A program made the position numbers and the translations under genes. From NCBI RefSeq assembly GCF_000943565.1, contig NZ_JTDW01000010.1, positions 96,211 to 160,210 on the forward strand: a stretch of DNA of 64,000 nucleotides, in the 5' to 3' direction. This DNA is from Neotamlana sedimentorum. Lineage in GTDB: Bacteria; Bacteroidota; Bacteroidia; Flavobacteriales; Flavobacteriaceae. Positions 52,968 through 62,352 of the stretch are shown here, in pieces. The notes below the pieces were generated by a model. The model saw only the letters and a program-made list of their open reading frames with translations, had not been told where the DNA came from and did no database searches. Numbering within the stretch: position 1 is the first letter of the stretch; every line of letters starts with the position of its first letter.

Positions 52968-53525
52968 ATGGACGAATTAATAGACATTGTAGATAAAAAC
53001 GGTATCCCAACCGGAGAAACAGCATTAAAATCTGTAATACACGCCAAAGGTTTATTGCACAATACGGCGCACTTATGGCTTTACACCAAAAATGGCGACA
53101 TTTTATTATCGCAACGCTCTGCAAAAAAGCTTATTTGTCCGTTACTATGGGATGTATCTGTTGCAGGCCATATTGATGCTGGAGAAACCGCAGAAGAAGC
53201 ATGTTTAAGAGAAACGTTTGAAGAAATTGGCTTAGAACTTGATGAAACTGATTTAGAAAAAATTGGTGCTTTCAAGTGTTTTCAATCGTACGATTATGGT
53301 GTACACGATAACGAATTTCATAATACATTTATAGCCGAGTTAAAAGTACCATTATCAAAATTAACACCACAAGAAGATGAAGTTGAAGCTTTAAAATTAA
53401 TAAGTTTAAAAAATTTTGAAGATTTAATAAACACTCTCGAAATTAACAACAACAATCATTTAATCCCTAGTAATAAAGCATACTACGAAATTGTGCTTAA
53501 AAAAATAAAAGAATCGTTAAAATAA
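52968..53525 (+). CDS. NUDIX hydrolase, IDI-like
   Basis: The start MDELIDIVDKNGIPTG is chosen over an in-frame ATG 18 bp upstream because it matches the family. The NUDIX box GHIDAGETAEEACLRETFEEIGL is complete. The fold resembles isopentenyl-diphosphate isomerase-type NUDIX proteins (HTAHLWLYTKNGDILLSQRSAKKLICPLLWDVSVAGH), but here a phosphatase role on a nucleotide or other diphosphate is as likely. Its stop is followed at once by the next gene (0 bp gap). Confidence 0.88.
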   Translation: MDELIDIVDKNGIPTGETALKSVIHAKGLLHNTAHLWLYTKNGDILLSQRSAKKLICPLLWDVSVAGHIDAGETAEEACLRETFEEIGLELDETDLEKIGAFKCFQSYDYGVHDNEFHNTFIAELKVPLSKLTPQEDEVEALKLISLKNFEDLINTLEINNNNHLIPSNKAYYEIVLKKIKESLK

Positions 53526-54197
53526 ATGACTTTATTACTTCTTGCCATAGCGCCAATTTTTATCATAATAATTTACATTTACACGCGCGATTTATACGAG
53601 AAAGAGCCTAAAAAACTTTTAGCAATTAGTTTTCTGCTTGGTGCCATTGTAAGTATTATTATAACAAGTATACTTTACTATTTTTTCAATATTTATTTAC
53701 CTTTAACTGACGGATTAAGTATCATTCAGCAATTTATTCAAGCCTTTTTTGTTGTAGGGTTAACCGAAGAATTTAGTAAGTATATTATTGTGCGCTACTA
53801 CGCTCAAAAAAAAGTAGATTTTAACGAACCTTTCGATGGTATTGTCTATGCAGTAATGGTATCTATGGGTTTCGCCGCAACCGAAAATATATTTTATGTT
53901 CTTGAAGGCGGTTACCAAACAGCTATTTTAAGAGCATTTACAGCGGTACCTGCTCACGCCACATTTGGTATTTTAATGGGATATTTTATGGGTACAGCCA
54001 AATTCGCAAAAAACAGAATTATTTTAAATCTTATAGGTCTGTTATTGGCTGTTATTTTTCATGGCGCCTACGATTTCTTCTTATTTATAGACTTTATTCC
54101 AGGTATATGGATTGGCGCTTTTATATCACTTTTTATAGGTATTGTATTATCGCGAAAAGCAATAAAAAGACATCAAAACAACTCGGTGTTTAAATAA
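53526..54197 (+). CDS. PrsW-family intramembrane protease
   Basis: A membrane protein with about seven helices. Conserved blocks are LTEEFSKYIIVRYY, YAVMVSMGFAATENIFYVLEGG, HATFGILMGYFMG and FHGAYDFFLF, with Glu-Glu and His residues that in PrsW (MEROPS M82) form the metal site. PrsW cuts anti-sigma factors in Bacillus; the target here is unknown. Length (223 aa) is normal. Translationally coupled with the NUDIX gene. Confidence 0.85.
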   Translation: MTLLLLAIAPIFIIIIYIYTRDLYEKEPKKLLAISFLLGAIVSIIITSILYYFFNIYLPLTDGLSIIQQFIQAFFVVGLTEEFSKYIIVRYYAQKKVDFNEPFDGIVYAVMVSMGFAATENIFYVLEGGYQTAILRAFTAVPAHATFGILMGYFMGTAKFAKNRIILNLIGLLLAVIFHGAYDFFLFIDFIPGIWIGAFISLFIGIVLSRKAIKRHQNNSVFK

Positions 54198-54211
54198 AAA
54201 CAATTTGCCAA

Positions 54212-55228
54212 TTAGCTTTTATTTATAAATAAGCTATGAATAAAATTAAGCTTTTTAAATACAGGTTGAGGTACAATAAACGGATAAACATCTGGCAAGC
54301 CCATAGAGCGATTTAAACTATTTACAGCAGAAGTTAAAGTCGTACTTTCTTTAAATATTATATTAAAGTCACTTATTAAATAAGGATTAGAGCATTTAAA
54401 AACAGGCTCTTCATTAAAGTCTGTTTTTTCACGAGTAAATGCAATGCCTGTTTGGTTACCAGTTTCTAACGTGTCCATAATGTGTAAATAGTGCGCCCAT
54501 GTTTCGGCCCAATCTTCCCAAGGGTGCGACGTGGCATATTTACTTATGTAATTTAAATTCCAATTTTTAGGGGCTCCGTTATTATAATATGTTTGTAATG
54601 CCTTACCATAATCTTGTCGTTCATCATTAAAAAAACTTCTAAATGCGTTGAGGCTGCTTGAATTATTATTAAAAAAATACATCCAATAATAATGCCCAAT
54701 TTCATGTCTAAAATGTCCTAAAAGAGTTCGGTAGCGTTCATTCATTTCAACTCTATTTTGCTCCCGTGCTACAGCATCCGCTTCAGTTAGCAAAATTGTT
54801 ACAACACCATTACTATGTCCTGTTAATTTATTCTCTTTGTTATCTTTAGACAAAAAATCGAAAGCAATACCTTCATCATCATCTAGTTTTGGAACAAGAG
54901 GTAACTTTAATTTAATAAGCTGATAAATTAACCGATGCTTTGCTATTTCTAATTTTTTCCATTTATTAAAATTTTCGATATCATTTGCATGAGGTACTTT
55001 TCGGTTTAAGGCACACGCTTTGCAGAATTTAGAATTATCGGTCTTTGGTAGTAACCAATTGCACACAGCATACTTTTTATTTTCGCAAAACTTTAAATTT
55101 CTATTTAAACGCGTAGATTCAAACGCATCCGAAATGGCATTGTAACCAACTTTCTCGTGGCATTTAACACAACTTGAATTTTCAAAAAATAAATCGGATT
55201 TACATTTTGGACAACTAAAAATTTTCAT
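54212..55228 (-). CDS. Zinc-ribbon peptidase-like protein (COG4307)
   Basis: An N-terminal zinc ribbon (MKIFSCPKCKSDLFFENSSCVKCHEKVG) with a second Cys group (CNWLLPKTDNSKFCKACAL). From about residue 150 a metallopeptidase-like domain carries HFRHEIGHYYW (HExxH), then DYGKALQTYYNNGAP and HPWEDWAETWAHYLHI with a downstream Glu. This pairing is seen in COG4307 proteins, which are predicted zinc peptidases with no known substrate. It has no signal peptide. An imperfect hairpin TAGCTT/AAGCTA lies at its stop. Confidence 0.8.
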   Translation of the reverse strand: MKIFSCPKCKSDLFFENSSCVKCHEKVGYNAISDAFESTRLNRNLKFCENKKYAVCNWLLPKTDNSKFCKACALNRKVPHANDIENFNKWKKLEIAKHRLIYQLIKLKLPLVPKLDDDEGIAFDFLSKDNKENKLTGHSNGVVTILLTEADAVAREQNRVEMNERYRTLLGHFRHEIGHYYWMYFFNNNSSSLNAFRSFFNDERQDYGKALQTYYNNGAPKNWNLNYISKYATSHPWEDWAETWAHYLHIMDTLETGNQTGIAFTREKTDFNEEPVFKCSNPYLISDFNIIFKESTTLTSAVNSLNRSMGLPDVYPFIVPQPVFKKLNFIHSLFINKS

Positions 55229-55399
55229 ACTACAACATTTGTTTAACTATATAATTAATCGTCTAGCAATAAATACTAAAAATAGATTAAACTCTCTAAG
55301 CGACAAAACTATTATCAATAAACTATTTCTAAATAATAACATTTTGTTAATTAATTATAAAAACCATTTACAGCTCATTAATTAGCTTAATTTTGCCCC

Positions 55400-56605
55400 A
55401 TGCAAAAACCTCAAGAATTTAAATTTGAATTTGTTGCACTCATGGCATCGCTTATGTCGATTGTTGCGCTTTCAATAGATGCCTTATTACCTGCAATTCC
55501 CGAAATTGGAAAAACACTAAACTCTTTCGACCCAAGTAAAAACCAATTACTAATCACCATGATATTTTTAGGTATTGGTTGCGGGCAATTAGTTTTAGGC
55601 CCTTTATCGGATAGTTTTGGGCGTAAACCCATTGTGTATATTGGTTTTTTTATTTTTATTATTGCTAGTATTTTTTGCTTAACGACAGAAAGTTTTACCA
55701 TTATGATTTTTGGTAGAACTTTACAGGGTTTTGGTTTAGCTTCGGCACGAACAATTAGTATTTCAATGGTTCGCGACCAGTTTGAAGGTGATTACATGGC
55801 AAAAATCATATCCATAATAGTTATGTTTTTCTTGCTTGTACCAGTAATTGCACCTACCCTTGGGCAGTTTTTGTTTCACATGTTTAATTGGGAAGCCATT
55901 TTCTACTTTAATTTACTTTTTGGGCTTTTAATTATATTATGGTTTTGGTTAAGGCAACCCGAAACTTTAGCAAAATCGAACCGCATTAAATTTTCGCCAA
56001 ACTTATACGTAAATGGTACTAAAAAATTTTTTAAAAATAGTGATGCCGTTGCTTACACCTTTATTTCTGGCTTTATTACAGGTTCGTTTATGGTGTATTT
56101 AAGTACATCGCAACAAATTTTTCAAGAACAATATAAACTGGCCGAAATGTTTCCATACATTTTCGCAAGTTTGGCTATTTCTATAGGTTTAGCCACTTTT
56201 TTAAACAGTCGTTTAGTAGAACGTTTTGGCATGTTTAACATTGCTTACAAAGCCTGTATTGCGTATGCCGCAATTTCTTTATTGTTCGTAATTTTATTTT
56301 GGGGTGGCAAAAACCCAAGCATCTTTATTTTAGTTCCATTTTTTGCCATGCAATTTTTTGCGGTAGGTTTTCTATTTGGAAATTTACGCGCTTTAGCTAT
56401 GCAACCACTTGGGCATATCGCTGGTATTGGTGCTGCAATAAACGGGTTTCTGTCTACTGTTTTAGCCGTTCCTATTGCTAATTTTATTGGCACTTATGTA
56501 AACACCTCGGTTTTACCATTATTTATTGGTTTTTCATTTTTTGGCATTTTATCGCTAGTTGTTTTCTTAATTTTAAAACGAAAAAGAGCCTTTCAAAATG
56601 CATAA
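55400..56605 (+). CDS. MFS multidrug transporter, Bcr/CflA type
   Basis: Twelve transmembrane helices and the MFS motif between helices 2 and 3 (GPLSDSFGRKPIVYIG) are visible. The early VALSIDALLPAIPEIGKTLN and the later RTLQGFGLASARTISISMVRD are typical of the Bcr/CflA drug-exporter group. Length (401 aa) is typical. It may export bicyclomycin, chloramphenicol or other compounds. A TAATTTTG box lies just 4 bp before the start, so the transcript may be leaderless. Confidence 0.9.
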   Translation: MQKPQEFKFEFVALMASLMSIVALSIDALLPAIPEIGKTLNSFDPSKNQLLITMIFLGIGCGQLVLGPLSDSFGRKPIVYIGFFIFIIASIFCLTTESFTIMIFGRTLQGFGLASARTISISMVRDQFEGDYMAKIISIIVMFFLLVPVIAPTLGQFLFHMFNWEAIFYFNLLFGLLIILWFWLRQPETLAKSNRIKFSPNLYVNGTKKFFKNSDAVAYTFISGFITGSFMVYLSTSQQIFQEQYKLAEMFPYIFASLAISIGLATFLNSRLVERFGMFNIAYKACIAYAAISLLFVILFWGGKNPSIFILVPFFAMQFFAVGFLFGNLRALAMQPLGHIAGIGAAINGFLSTVLAVPIANFIGTYVNTSVLPLFIGFSFFGILSLVVFLILKRKRAFQNA

Positions 56606-56659
56606 ATGATGTGTTTATATTTAGTATTTTTATAGCCTAAATTATAAACTAAAAATAAA

Positions 56660-57274
56660 ATGAAACTAATAGGAATAGGTAAAAACTATGTAAACGATAA
56701 ATCGGAAATAGAAGCTATTAAAACAGGCTTTCAAACCATATTTATTAAAGCAAATTCTACAATAGTTACCAATAATAACGACATTACTTTCCCTGCTATT
56801 ACAGAACAACTGGCTTACGAAGTAGAATTGGTAGCTAAAATTGGTAAACAAGGAAAAGATATTACTTTAGAAGATGCCGAATCTTACATTTCTGAAATGG
56901 CTGTTGGCATCGATTTTACAGCTAAAGATGTTTTGGCTAAAAGCAGAGAAAAGAAAGGCCCATGGGCATTAGCAAAAGGGTTTGATGGTGCTTCGCCAAT
57001 TTCGAACTTTAAACCAATAAGTGATTTTCCTGATTTAAACAATATTAATTTCGGATTAAAAATTAATGGAGAAGATCGTCAAATTGGAAATACCGATTTA
57101 ATGATTTACAATTTCAGCGAAATTATTTCATTTGTATCGCAATACATGACTTTAGAACCAGGCGACTTAATTTTTACTGGTACTCCAGCTTCAGGCGTAG
57201 GTTTAAATGTAAAAGGCGACCATTTACAAGCTAGTATCGAAGGCGAATTACTTCTAGATTTTAAACTGGTTTAA
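56660..57274 (+). CDS. Fumarylacetoacetate hydrolase family protein
   Basis: The FAH fold is recognised from ITEQLAYEVELVAKIGKQGKDI, AVGIDFTAKDVLAKSREKKGPWALAKGFDGASPI and LEPGDLIFTGTPASGVG. The Glu-x-Glu (EVE) and Asp ligands for a divalent metal are present. Small members (here 204 aa) cut C-C bonds of oxoacids or act as oxaloacetate decarboxylase/tautomerase; the exact substrate is open. It lies 24 bp ahead of the DUF294 gene. Confidence 0.88.
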   Translation: MKLIGIGKNYVNDKSEIEAIKTGFQTIFIKANSTIVTNNNDITFPAITEQLAYEVELVAKIGKQGKDITLEDAESYISEMAVGIDFTAKDVLAKSREKKGPWALAKGFDGASPISNFKPISDFPDLNNINFGLKINGEDRQIGNTDLMIYNFSEIISFVSQYMTLEPGDLIFTGTPASGVGLNVKGDHLQASIEGELLLDFKLV

Positions 57275-57297
57275 CACCATACAGTTTACCTGCCATT

Positions 57298-59202
57298 ATG
57301 AAAAACTCTATTGCAGAACGCGTTGCCGATTTTTTAAATAGGTATCCGCCTTTTAATATGATTAACACATCCGATTTACTAAAAATCGCTTCCGAAGTTA
57401 ACATTATTTATCTCGAAAAAGGTGATACTGTTTTTAACCAAGGTGATCATTTTAACGACCATTTTTACATGGTAAGAGATGGCGCAATAACGCTGCACTA
57501 TACGCTTAATGGCCTAGAAAAAAACTTAAACATGAATGATGTGGGCGACATTTTTGGCGTTCGCCCACTTATTGCTAAAGAAAGTTATAAACTTACAGCT
57601 ACGGCAAACGAAGAATCTATTGTTTATGCAGTACCTATTGCTACATTCCAATCGGTGGCAGATAATAACGCCAAAGTTTATAAATACTTAATTACGGCCT
57701 TTGCAACAAACGCCTACGACCCTTTCACCTCCGAAGAAAACGCTGAAGTTTTTGTAGATTATATTCCTACCACATCGAACGATATGGTAAATTTTCAAAC
57801 TGCTGAATACACAAAAAACCCAGTTACATGTAAGGAAAACACAACAATTCGTGATGCCGCAATTAAAATGAGTACGCTTAAAATTGGCTGTATAATAGTA
57901 ACCGATAAAAATAAAAATCCTGTTGGTATAATTACAAATAGTGATATAAAAAATAAAATAGGAACTGGTAAATTTCCTATTGAAACTGTTGTTACAGATA
58001 TAATGAGTGCTCCCGTTATTACAAGTAAACCCGATATTACTGTTGCCGATGGCCAATTACAAATGATAAAAAATGGTATCGGGCATTTGTGCATTACTAA
58101 AGATGGCACCACAAATTCTAAAGCTATTGGAGTTTTAACACATCACGATGTTCTCGTTTCGCTCGGAAACAATCCAGCGGTTATTTTAAAAGAAATAAAA
58201 CGCGCAAACCGCACAAAAAAACTAAGAACGGCACGATTAAAAGCCAACACACTTCTTAAAAGTTACTTAGAGCAAAACATTCCTATTTCTCATATTGTAA
58301 AAATTATGGCGCAAATTAATGATGCCGTAACCTACAAAGCTGTTGAGATTGCAGTTAGTAAAATGCCCACAGAACCTCCTGTATCTTTCGCGTGGTTAGC
58401 CTTAGGAAGCCAAGGGCGCCGGGAACAATTACTTTTTACAGATCAAGACAATGCATTAATTTTTGAAGATGTTTCGGAAGAAAACTATGATACAACAAAA
58501 AGTTATTTTCTAGAATTAGCAAAACGAGTTAGCGAACGGTTAAACAAAATTGGTTTTGAATATTGCGAAGCCGATATGATGGCAAGCAATCCAGAATGGT
58601 GTAAATCAGCTAGCGAATGGCGGGATCAATTTAAAAATTGGATTTTAAAGCCAGATGAAAAAGCAGTACTTCTTTCGTCAATCTTTTTCGACTATAGTTA
58701 TATTTATGGAAATGAAACTTTAGTTGATACTTTAACCGAAACCATTTTTACCACCATTGATAAAACATCATTGTTCTTTAAATTTTTAGGACGTGATGCC
58801 ATTAAAAGCCCATCTCCTGTAGGTTTTTTCAAAAAGTTTGTCGTGGAACAAAATGGCGAACAAAAAGATCTATTTAATATAAAGAGTCGCGCTTTAATGC
58901 CGTTAATTGATTCTGCGAGATTACTCGTTTTAATTAACAAAATTAAAGGCATTAACAATACGGCAGAACGCTATGAAAAAATGGCAGAACTTGAGCCCGA
59001 AAACAAAGCGTTGTACAATTCTTGTGCCTATGCTTTTAAAGCCCTTTCAAAATTTAAAGCTAAGCAAGGTATTCTTCATAAAAACTCTGGAAAATTTATT
59101 GTTTTAGAGACTTTAACCAAAGAAGAAAAACTAAAATTACGCCGTTGTTTCAAACCTATAAATGAAATACAAGAGACTTTAAAATATAAATTCGATTTAT
59201 AA
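57298..59202 (+). CDS. DUF294-type nucleotidyltransferase with cNMP and CBS domains
   Basis: Four parts are visible: a cyclic-nucleotide-binding domain (about 18-135), two CBS motifs (about 165-285: VTCKENTTIRDAAIKM and VTSKPDITVADGQLQM), a DUF294 nucleotidyltransferase-like domain with WLALGSQGRREQLLFTDQD (about 360-380, GS and DxD-like residues) and a C-terminal DUF294_C helical part. Proteins of this kind sit next to acs in many bacteria and are thought to adjust energy or acetate metabolism. The next gene is 9 bp away. Confidence 0.88.
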   Translation: MKNSIAERVADFLNRYPPFNMINTSDLLKIASEVNIIYLEKGDTVFNQGDHFNDHFYMVRDGAITLHYTLNGLEKNLNMNDVGDIFGVRPLIAKESYKLTATANEESIVYAVPIATFQSVADNNAKVYKYLITAFATNAYDPFTSEENAEVFVDYIPTTSNDMVNFQTAEYTKNPVTCKENTTIRDAAIKMSTLKIGCIIVTDKNKNPVGIITNSDIKNKIGTGKFPIETVVTDIMSAPVITSKPDITVADGQLQMIKNGIGHLCITKDGTTNSKAIGVLTHHDVLVSLGNNPAVILKEIKRANRTKKLRTARLKANTLLKSYLEQNIPISHIVKIMAQINDAVTYKAVEIAVSKMPTEPPVSFAWLALGSQGRREQLLFTDQDNALIFEDVSEENYDTTKSYFLELAKRVSERLNKIGFEYCEADMMASNPEWCKSASEWRDQFKNWILKPDEKAVLLSSIFFDYSYIYGNETLVDTLTETIFTTIDKTSLFFKFLGRDAIKSPSPVGFFKKFVVEQNGEQKDLFNIKSRALMPLIDSARLLVLINKIKGINNTAERYEKMAELEPENKALYNSCAYAFKALSKFKAKQGILHKNSGKFIVLETLTKEEKLKLRRCFKPINEIQETLKYKFDL

Positions 59203-59211
59203 ACAGGTACT

Positions 59212-59871
59212 ATGCTAAATTGGTTTAAAAACAATAAAAAAGAGTATCCAGATTTTTGGCTAGACTACCTAAATCACTTCAAATCAAAGAAGCGTACCGA
59301 CATTAAAACAACGCGTTTTGTTGCTTTTGATACTGAAACTACGGGTTTTAACAAAAAAGAAGATAGAATTTTATCTATTGGGGCGGTTAGTATTATAGGT
59401 AAAACTATTAAAGTAAACCAAAGCTTAGAAATTTATATTGAACAAGATATTTTTAAACCAGAAACCGTTAAAATTCATGGTATTTTAAAACATGGGTCTT
59501 TAGAAAAAATATCGGAACTTGAAGCTATAAAACTATTTTTAGCGTATATAAAAGATTCCGATTTGGTGGCGCATCATGCTGGTTTTGATAAAAATATGAT
59601 TAACGAAATGTTACTAAGAAACAACTTAGGAAAACTCAAAAATAAGTTTATCGATACTGGACATCTTTACAATAAATCGAAACATATCATTTATCGCGAT
59701 AATTTAAAAGAACACTATAGTTTAGACGATTTGTGTGAAGAACTAAATGTAGCCAAAACAGATAGGCACACCGCCACTGGCGATGCGCTTATTACTGCTG
59801 TTATTTTCTTGAAAATTTTATCGCGCTTAGATAAACGAAAAAATTTGGAGTGGGATTATTTACTTAAATAA
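59212..59871 (+). CDS. 3'-5' exonuclease, DnaQ-like
   Basis: The exonuclease motifs are ExoI FVAFDTETTGFNKKEDRILSIGAVSI with the DxE pair, ExoII HHAGFDKNMIN and ExoIII RHTATGDALIT with His and Asp, as in the DEDDh epsilon family. An N-terminal extension of about 35 residues is present. Length is 219 aa. It is a stand-alone nuclease, paired with the DUF294 gene, an arrangement often seen beside acs. Its stop abuts the stop of the convergent acs gene. Confidence 0.9.
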   Translation: MLNWFKNNKKEYPDFWLDYLNHFKSKKRTDIKTTRFVAFDTETTGFNKKEDRILSIGAVSIIGKTIKVNQSLEIYIEQDIFKPETVKIHGILKHGSLEKISELEAIKLFLAYIKDSDLVAHHAGFDKNMINEMLLRNNLGKLKNKFIDTGHLYNKSKHIIYRDNLKEHYSLDDLCEELNVAKTDRHTATGDALITAVIFLKILSRLDKRKNLEWDYLLK

Positions 59872-61779
59872 TTACAAAACCTCATCCATAATACCTTGTA
59901 CAATTTCAGGATTTAGTAAGGTACTTGTATCTCCAAGATTAGAGGTATCTTTACAAGCAATTTTTCTTAAAATACGACGCATAATTTTTCCACTACGCGT
60001 TTTAGGTAAACCAGCGGTAAACTGTATTTTATCAAGTTTTGCAATTGGGCCAACTTGCTCGGTAATTAATTGGTTAATTTCTTTACGTAAATTATCGTGG
60101 TTTCTGCTTTCTCCTGTTTCCTTTAAAGTTACATAGCCATACAATGCATTTCCTTTTATATCGTGAGGAAAACCAACAATAGCACTTTCGGCAACTGCTG
60201 GGTGTTCGTTAATGGCATCTTCTATTGGCGCAGTTCCTAAATTATGACCAGACACAATAATAACATCGTCTACTCTACCTGTTATTCTGTAATACCCAAC
60301 CTCATCGCGTAAGGCACCATCTCCGGTAAAATATTTATTTTCGAAAGCCGAAAAATAAGTGTCTTTATACCGCTGATGATTTCCCCAAATAGTTCGCGCC
60401 ATACTTGGCCAAGGAAACTTAATACATAAACGTCCGTCCACTTGGTTTCCTTTTATTTCTTTGCCGTTTTCGTCCATTAATGCAGGCTGAATACCAATAA
60501 ACGGCAAGGTCGCATACGTTGGTTTTGTAGGTGTAGCAAAAGCAATTGGCGTAATCATGATGCCTCCTGTTTCGGTTTGCCACCAAGTATCAACAATAGG
60601 CGATTTTTTCTTCCCAACATTATCATCATACCAGTGCCATGCTTCTTCATTTATAGGTTCTCCAACGGTTCCAAGAACTTTTAAAGACGATAAATCATGT
60701 TTTTCTAAATGCTCTACACCTTCTTTTGCTAAAGCTCGAATGGCTGTTGGTGCGGTATAAAACTGGTTGACTTTATGTTTTTCTACAATTTCCCAAAAAC
60801 GACCAAAATCTGGATAACTAGGTACGCCTTCAAACATAACCGTTGTGGCTCCATTACATAAAGGCCCGTAAACAATATAACTATGCCCGGTAATCCAACC
60901 TATATCGGCAGTACACCAATACACATCTTTTTCTCGGTACTGAAACACATTTTTAAAGGTATATGCGGTATAAACCATATAACCTGCCGTGGTATGAACC
61001 ATACCTTTAGGTTTTCCTGTAGAACCCGAAGTATAAAGAATAAACAAAGGATCTTCGGCATTCATTATTTCTGGTTCACAATCGTGATAGGCTTCATCTA
61101 AAAGCGGTTGCAACCAATGGTCTCGACCGTTCTTCATATTAACATCAGAATCAATTCTTTTAGCAACCAATACACTTTCTATCGTGTCGCAATCTTCTAA
61201 AGCTTCATCTACAATGCCTTTTAAATCGATGGTTTTCGATCCTCTAAACGAACCATCACTGGTTATTACCATTTTACATTCAGAATCTTTTATTCTGGTG
61301 GCTAAAGCGGATGCTGAAAATCCTGCAAAAACAACCGAGTGTATGGCGCCAATTCTAGCGCAAGCTAAAACCGAAATGGCCAATTCTGGAATCATTGGTA
61401 AATAAATACAAACACGATCGCCTTTTTTAATGCCTTTTTCTTTTAAAACATTGGCAAAACGACAAACACGGTCGTGAAGTTGTTTATACGTAATATGTTC
61501 GGTTGCTTCTTTTGGATCGTTAGGTTCGAAAATTATAGCGGTTTTATCGCCACGTGTGTACAAATGCCTATCAATACAGTTTTCGGTAATATTTAATTGT
61601 GCACCTTCAAACCATTTTACTTCTGGTTTTGTAAAATCCCAACTTAAAACGTTGTCCCATTTTTTACGCCACATAAAATGTTCTTCGGCAATCTCTTCCC
61701 AGAACACCTCTGGATTTCTTACAGATTTTCTATAAACTTGATAGTATTCTTCTAAGTGTTTTATGTGGTAATTACTCAT
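59872..61779 (-). CDS. acs: Acetate-CoA ligase (acetyl-CoA synthetase)
   Basis: Acs activates acetate to acetyl-CoA using ATP. Diagnostic parts are LFILYTSGSTGKPKGMVHTTAGYM (P-loop), WWQTETGGIMI, TGDGALRDEVGYYRITGRVDDVI and the C-terminal lysine motif GLPKTRSGKIMRRILRK, which is the usual site of regulatory acetylation. Length (635 aa) is typical. The convergent DUF294/exonuclease pair is a known neighbour type. Confidence 0.96.
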   Translation of the reverse strand: MSNYHIKHLEEYYQVYRKSVRNPEVFWEEIAEEHFMWRKKWDNVLSWDFTKPEVKWFEGAQLNITENCIDRHLYTRGDKTAIIFEPNDPKEATEHITYKQLHDRVCRFANVLKEKGIKKGDRVCIYLPMIPELAISVLACARIGAIHSVVFAGFSASALATRIKDSECKMVITSDGSFRGSKTIDLKGIVDEALEDCDTIESVLVAKRIDSDVNMKNGRDHWLQPLLDEAYHDCEPEIMNAEDPLFILYTSGSTGKPKGMVHTTAGYMVYTAYTFKNVFQYREKDVYWCTADIGWITGHSYIVYGPLCNGATTVMFEGVPSYPDFGRFWEIVEKHKVNQFYTAPTAIRALAKEGVEHLEKHDLSSLKVLGTVGEPINEEAWHWYDDNVGKKKSPIVDTWWQTETGGIMITPIAFATPTKPTYATLPFIGIQPALMDENGKEIKGNQVDGRLCIKFPWPSMARTIWGNHQRYKDTYFSAFENKYFTGDGALRDEVGYYRITGRVDDVIIVSGHNLGTAPIEDAINEHPAVAESAIVGFPHDIKGNALYGYVTLKETGESRNHDNLRKEINQLITEQVGPIAKLDKIQFTAGLPKTRSGKIMRRILRKIACKDTSNLGDTSTLLNPEIVQGIMDEVL

Positions 61780-61818
61780 GTATTATTTAGTTTTTTAATT
61801 TAGCTAAAATTAAGCTTT

Positions 61819-62175
61819 CTATTTTTTATTAAAAAATGTTTCTTCTTCTGGTGTTAAAAGCCTCGATCTTATAATAAAACGTAATCCTAAAGGAATTTCT
61901 AATGAAAAACTCGCGCCTCTACCTTCTGTTATATCTATGGTTAAATGTGTGTGTTTCCAATATTCAAACTGGTCTTGATTCATGTAAAAATTAACGTTAT
62001 TAACGACGCCTAAAAAAACATCGCTTTCGTCTAAATACATATCATCTTTTTCAAATATCATAGGCGCAGAACCATCGCAACAACCTCCACTTTGATGAAA
62101 AATTAATTCACCATGTTTTTGTTTTAATTGTTCTACAATTTTTGCGGCTTCTTGGGTAATAGCAATACGTTCCAT
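61819..62175 (-). CDS. DUF779-domain protein
   Basis: A 118-residue protein matching DUF779: HGELIFHQSGGCCDGSAPMIFEKDDMYL and FEYWKHTHLTIDITEGRGASFSLEIPLGLRFIIRSRLL. The Cys pair and later His may bind metal. DUF779 genes are almost always beside aldehyde dehydrogenase genes, as here (62353-63849, same strand), but their role is not known. Confidence 0.85.
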   Translation of the reverse strand: MERIAITQEAAKIVEQLKQKHGELIFHQSGGCCDGSAPMIFEKDDMYLDESDVFLGVVNNVNFYMNQDQFEYWKHTHLTIDITEGRGASFSLEIPLGLRFIIRSRLLTPEEETFFNKK

Positions 62176-62290
62176 TTATTTAAATTAAAGAAGATTTTTT
62201 TTAATACAACTCACTTTTTCTGTTTTTAATAAATAATTAAGATTTTACATATTATATTATTCATTGAAATTGAAAACTTTTTGAAAAATC

Positions 62291-62325
62291 AATAAAAAAG
62301 GCTGAAGTTTTTATTCAGCCCTTTT
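62291..62325 (-). terminator. Terminator after the aldehyde dehydrogenase gene
   Basis: A stem GGCTGAA/TTCAGCC (62300-62306 with 62314-62320) with a 7-nt loop, flanked by A and T runs. It lies 28 bp past the dehydrogenase stop, which suggests the DUF779 gene is transcribed separately or by readthrough. Confidence 0.75.
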
Positions 62326-62352
62326 AAGTAAACTTCAATAAAAACGATGTTC

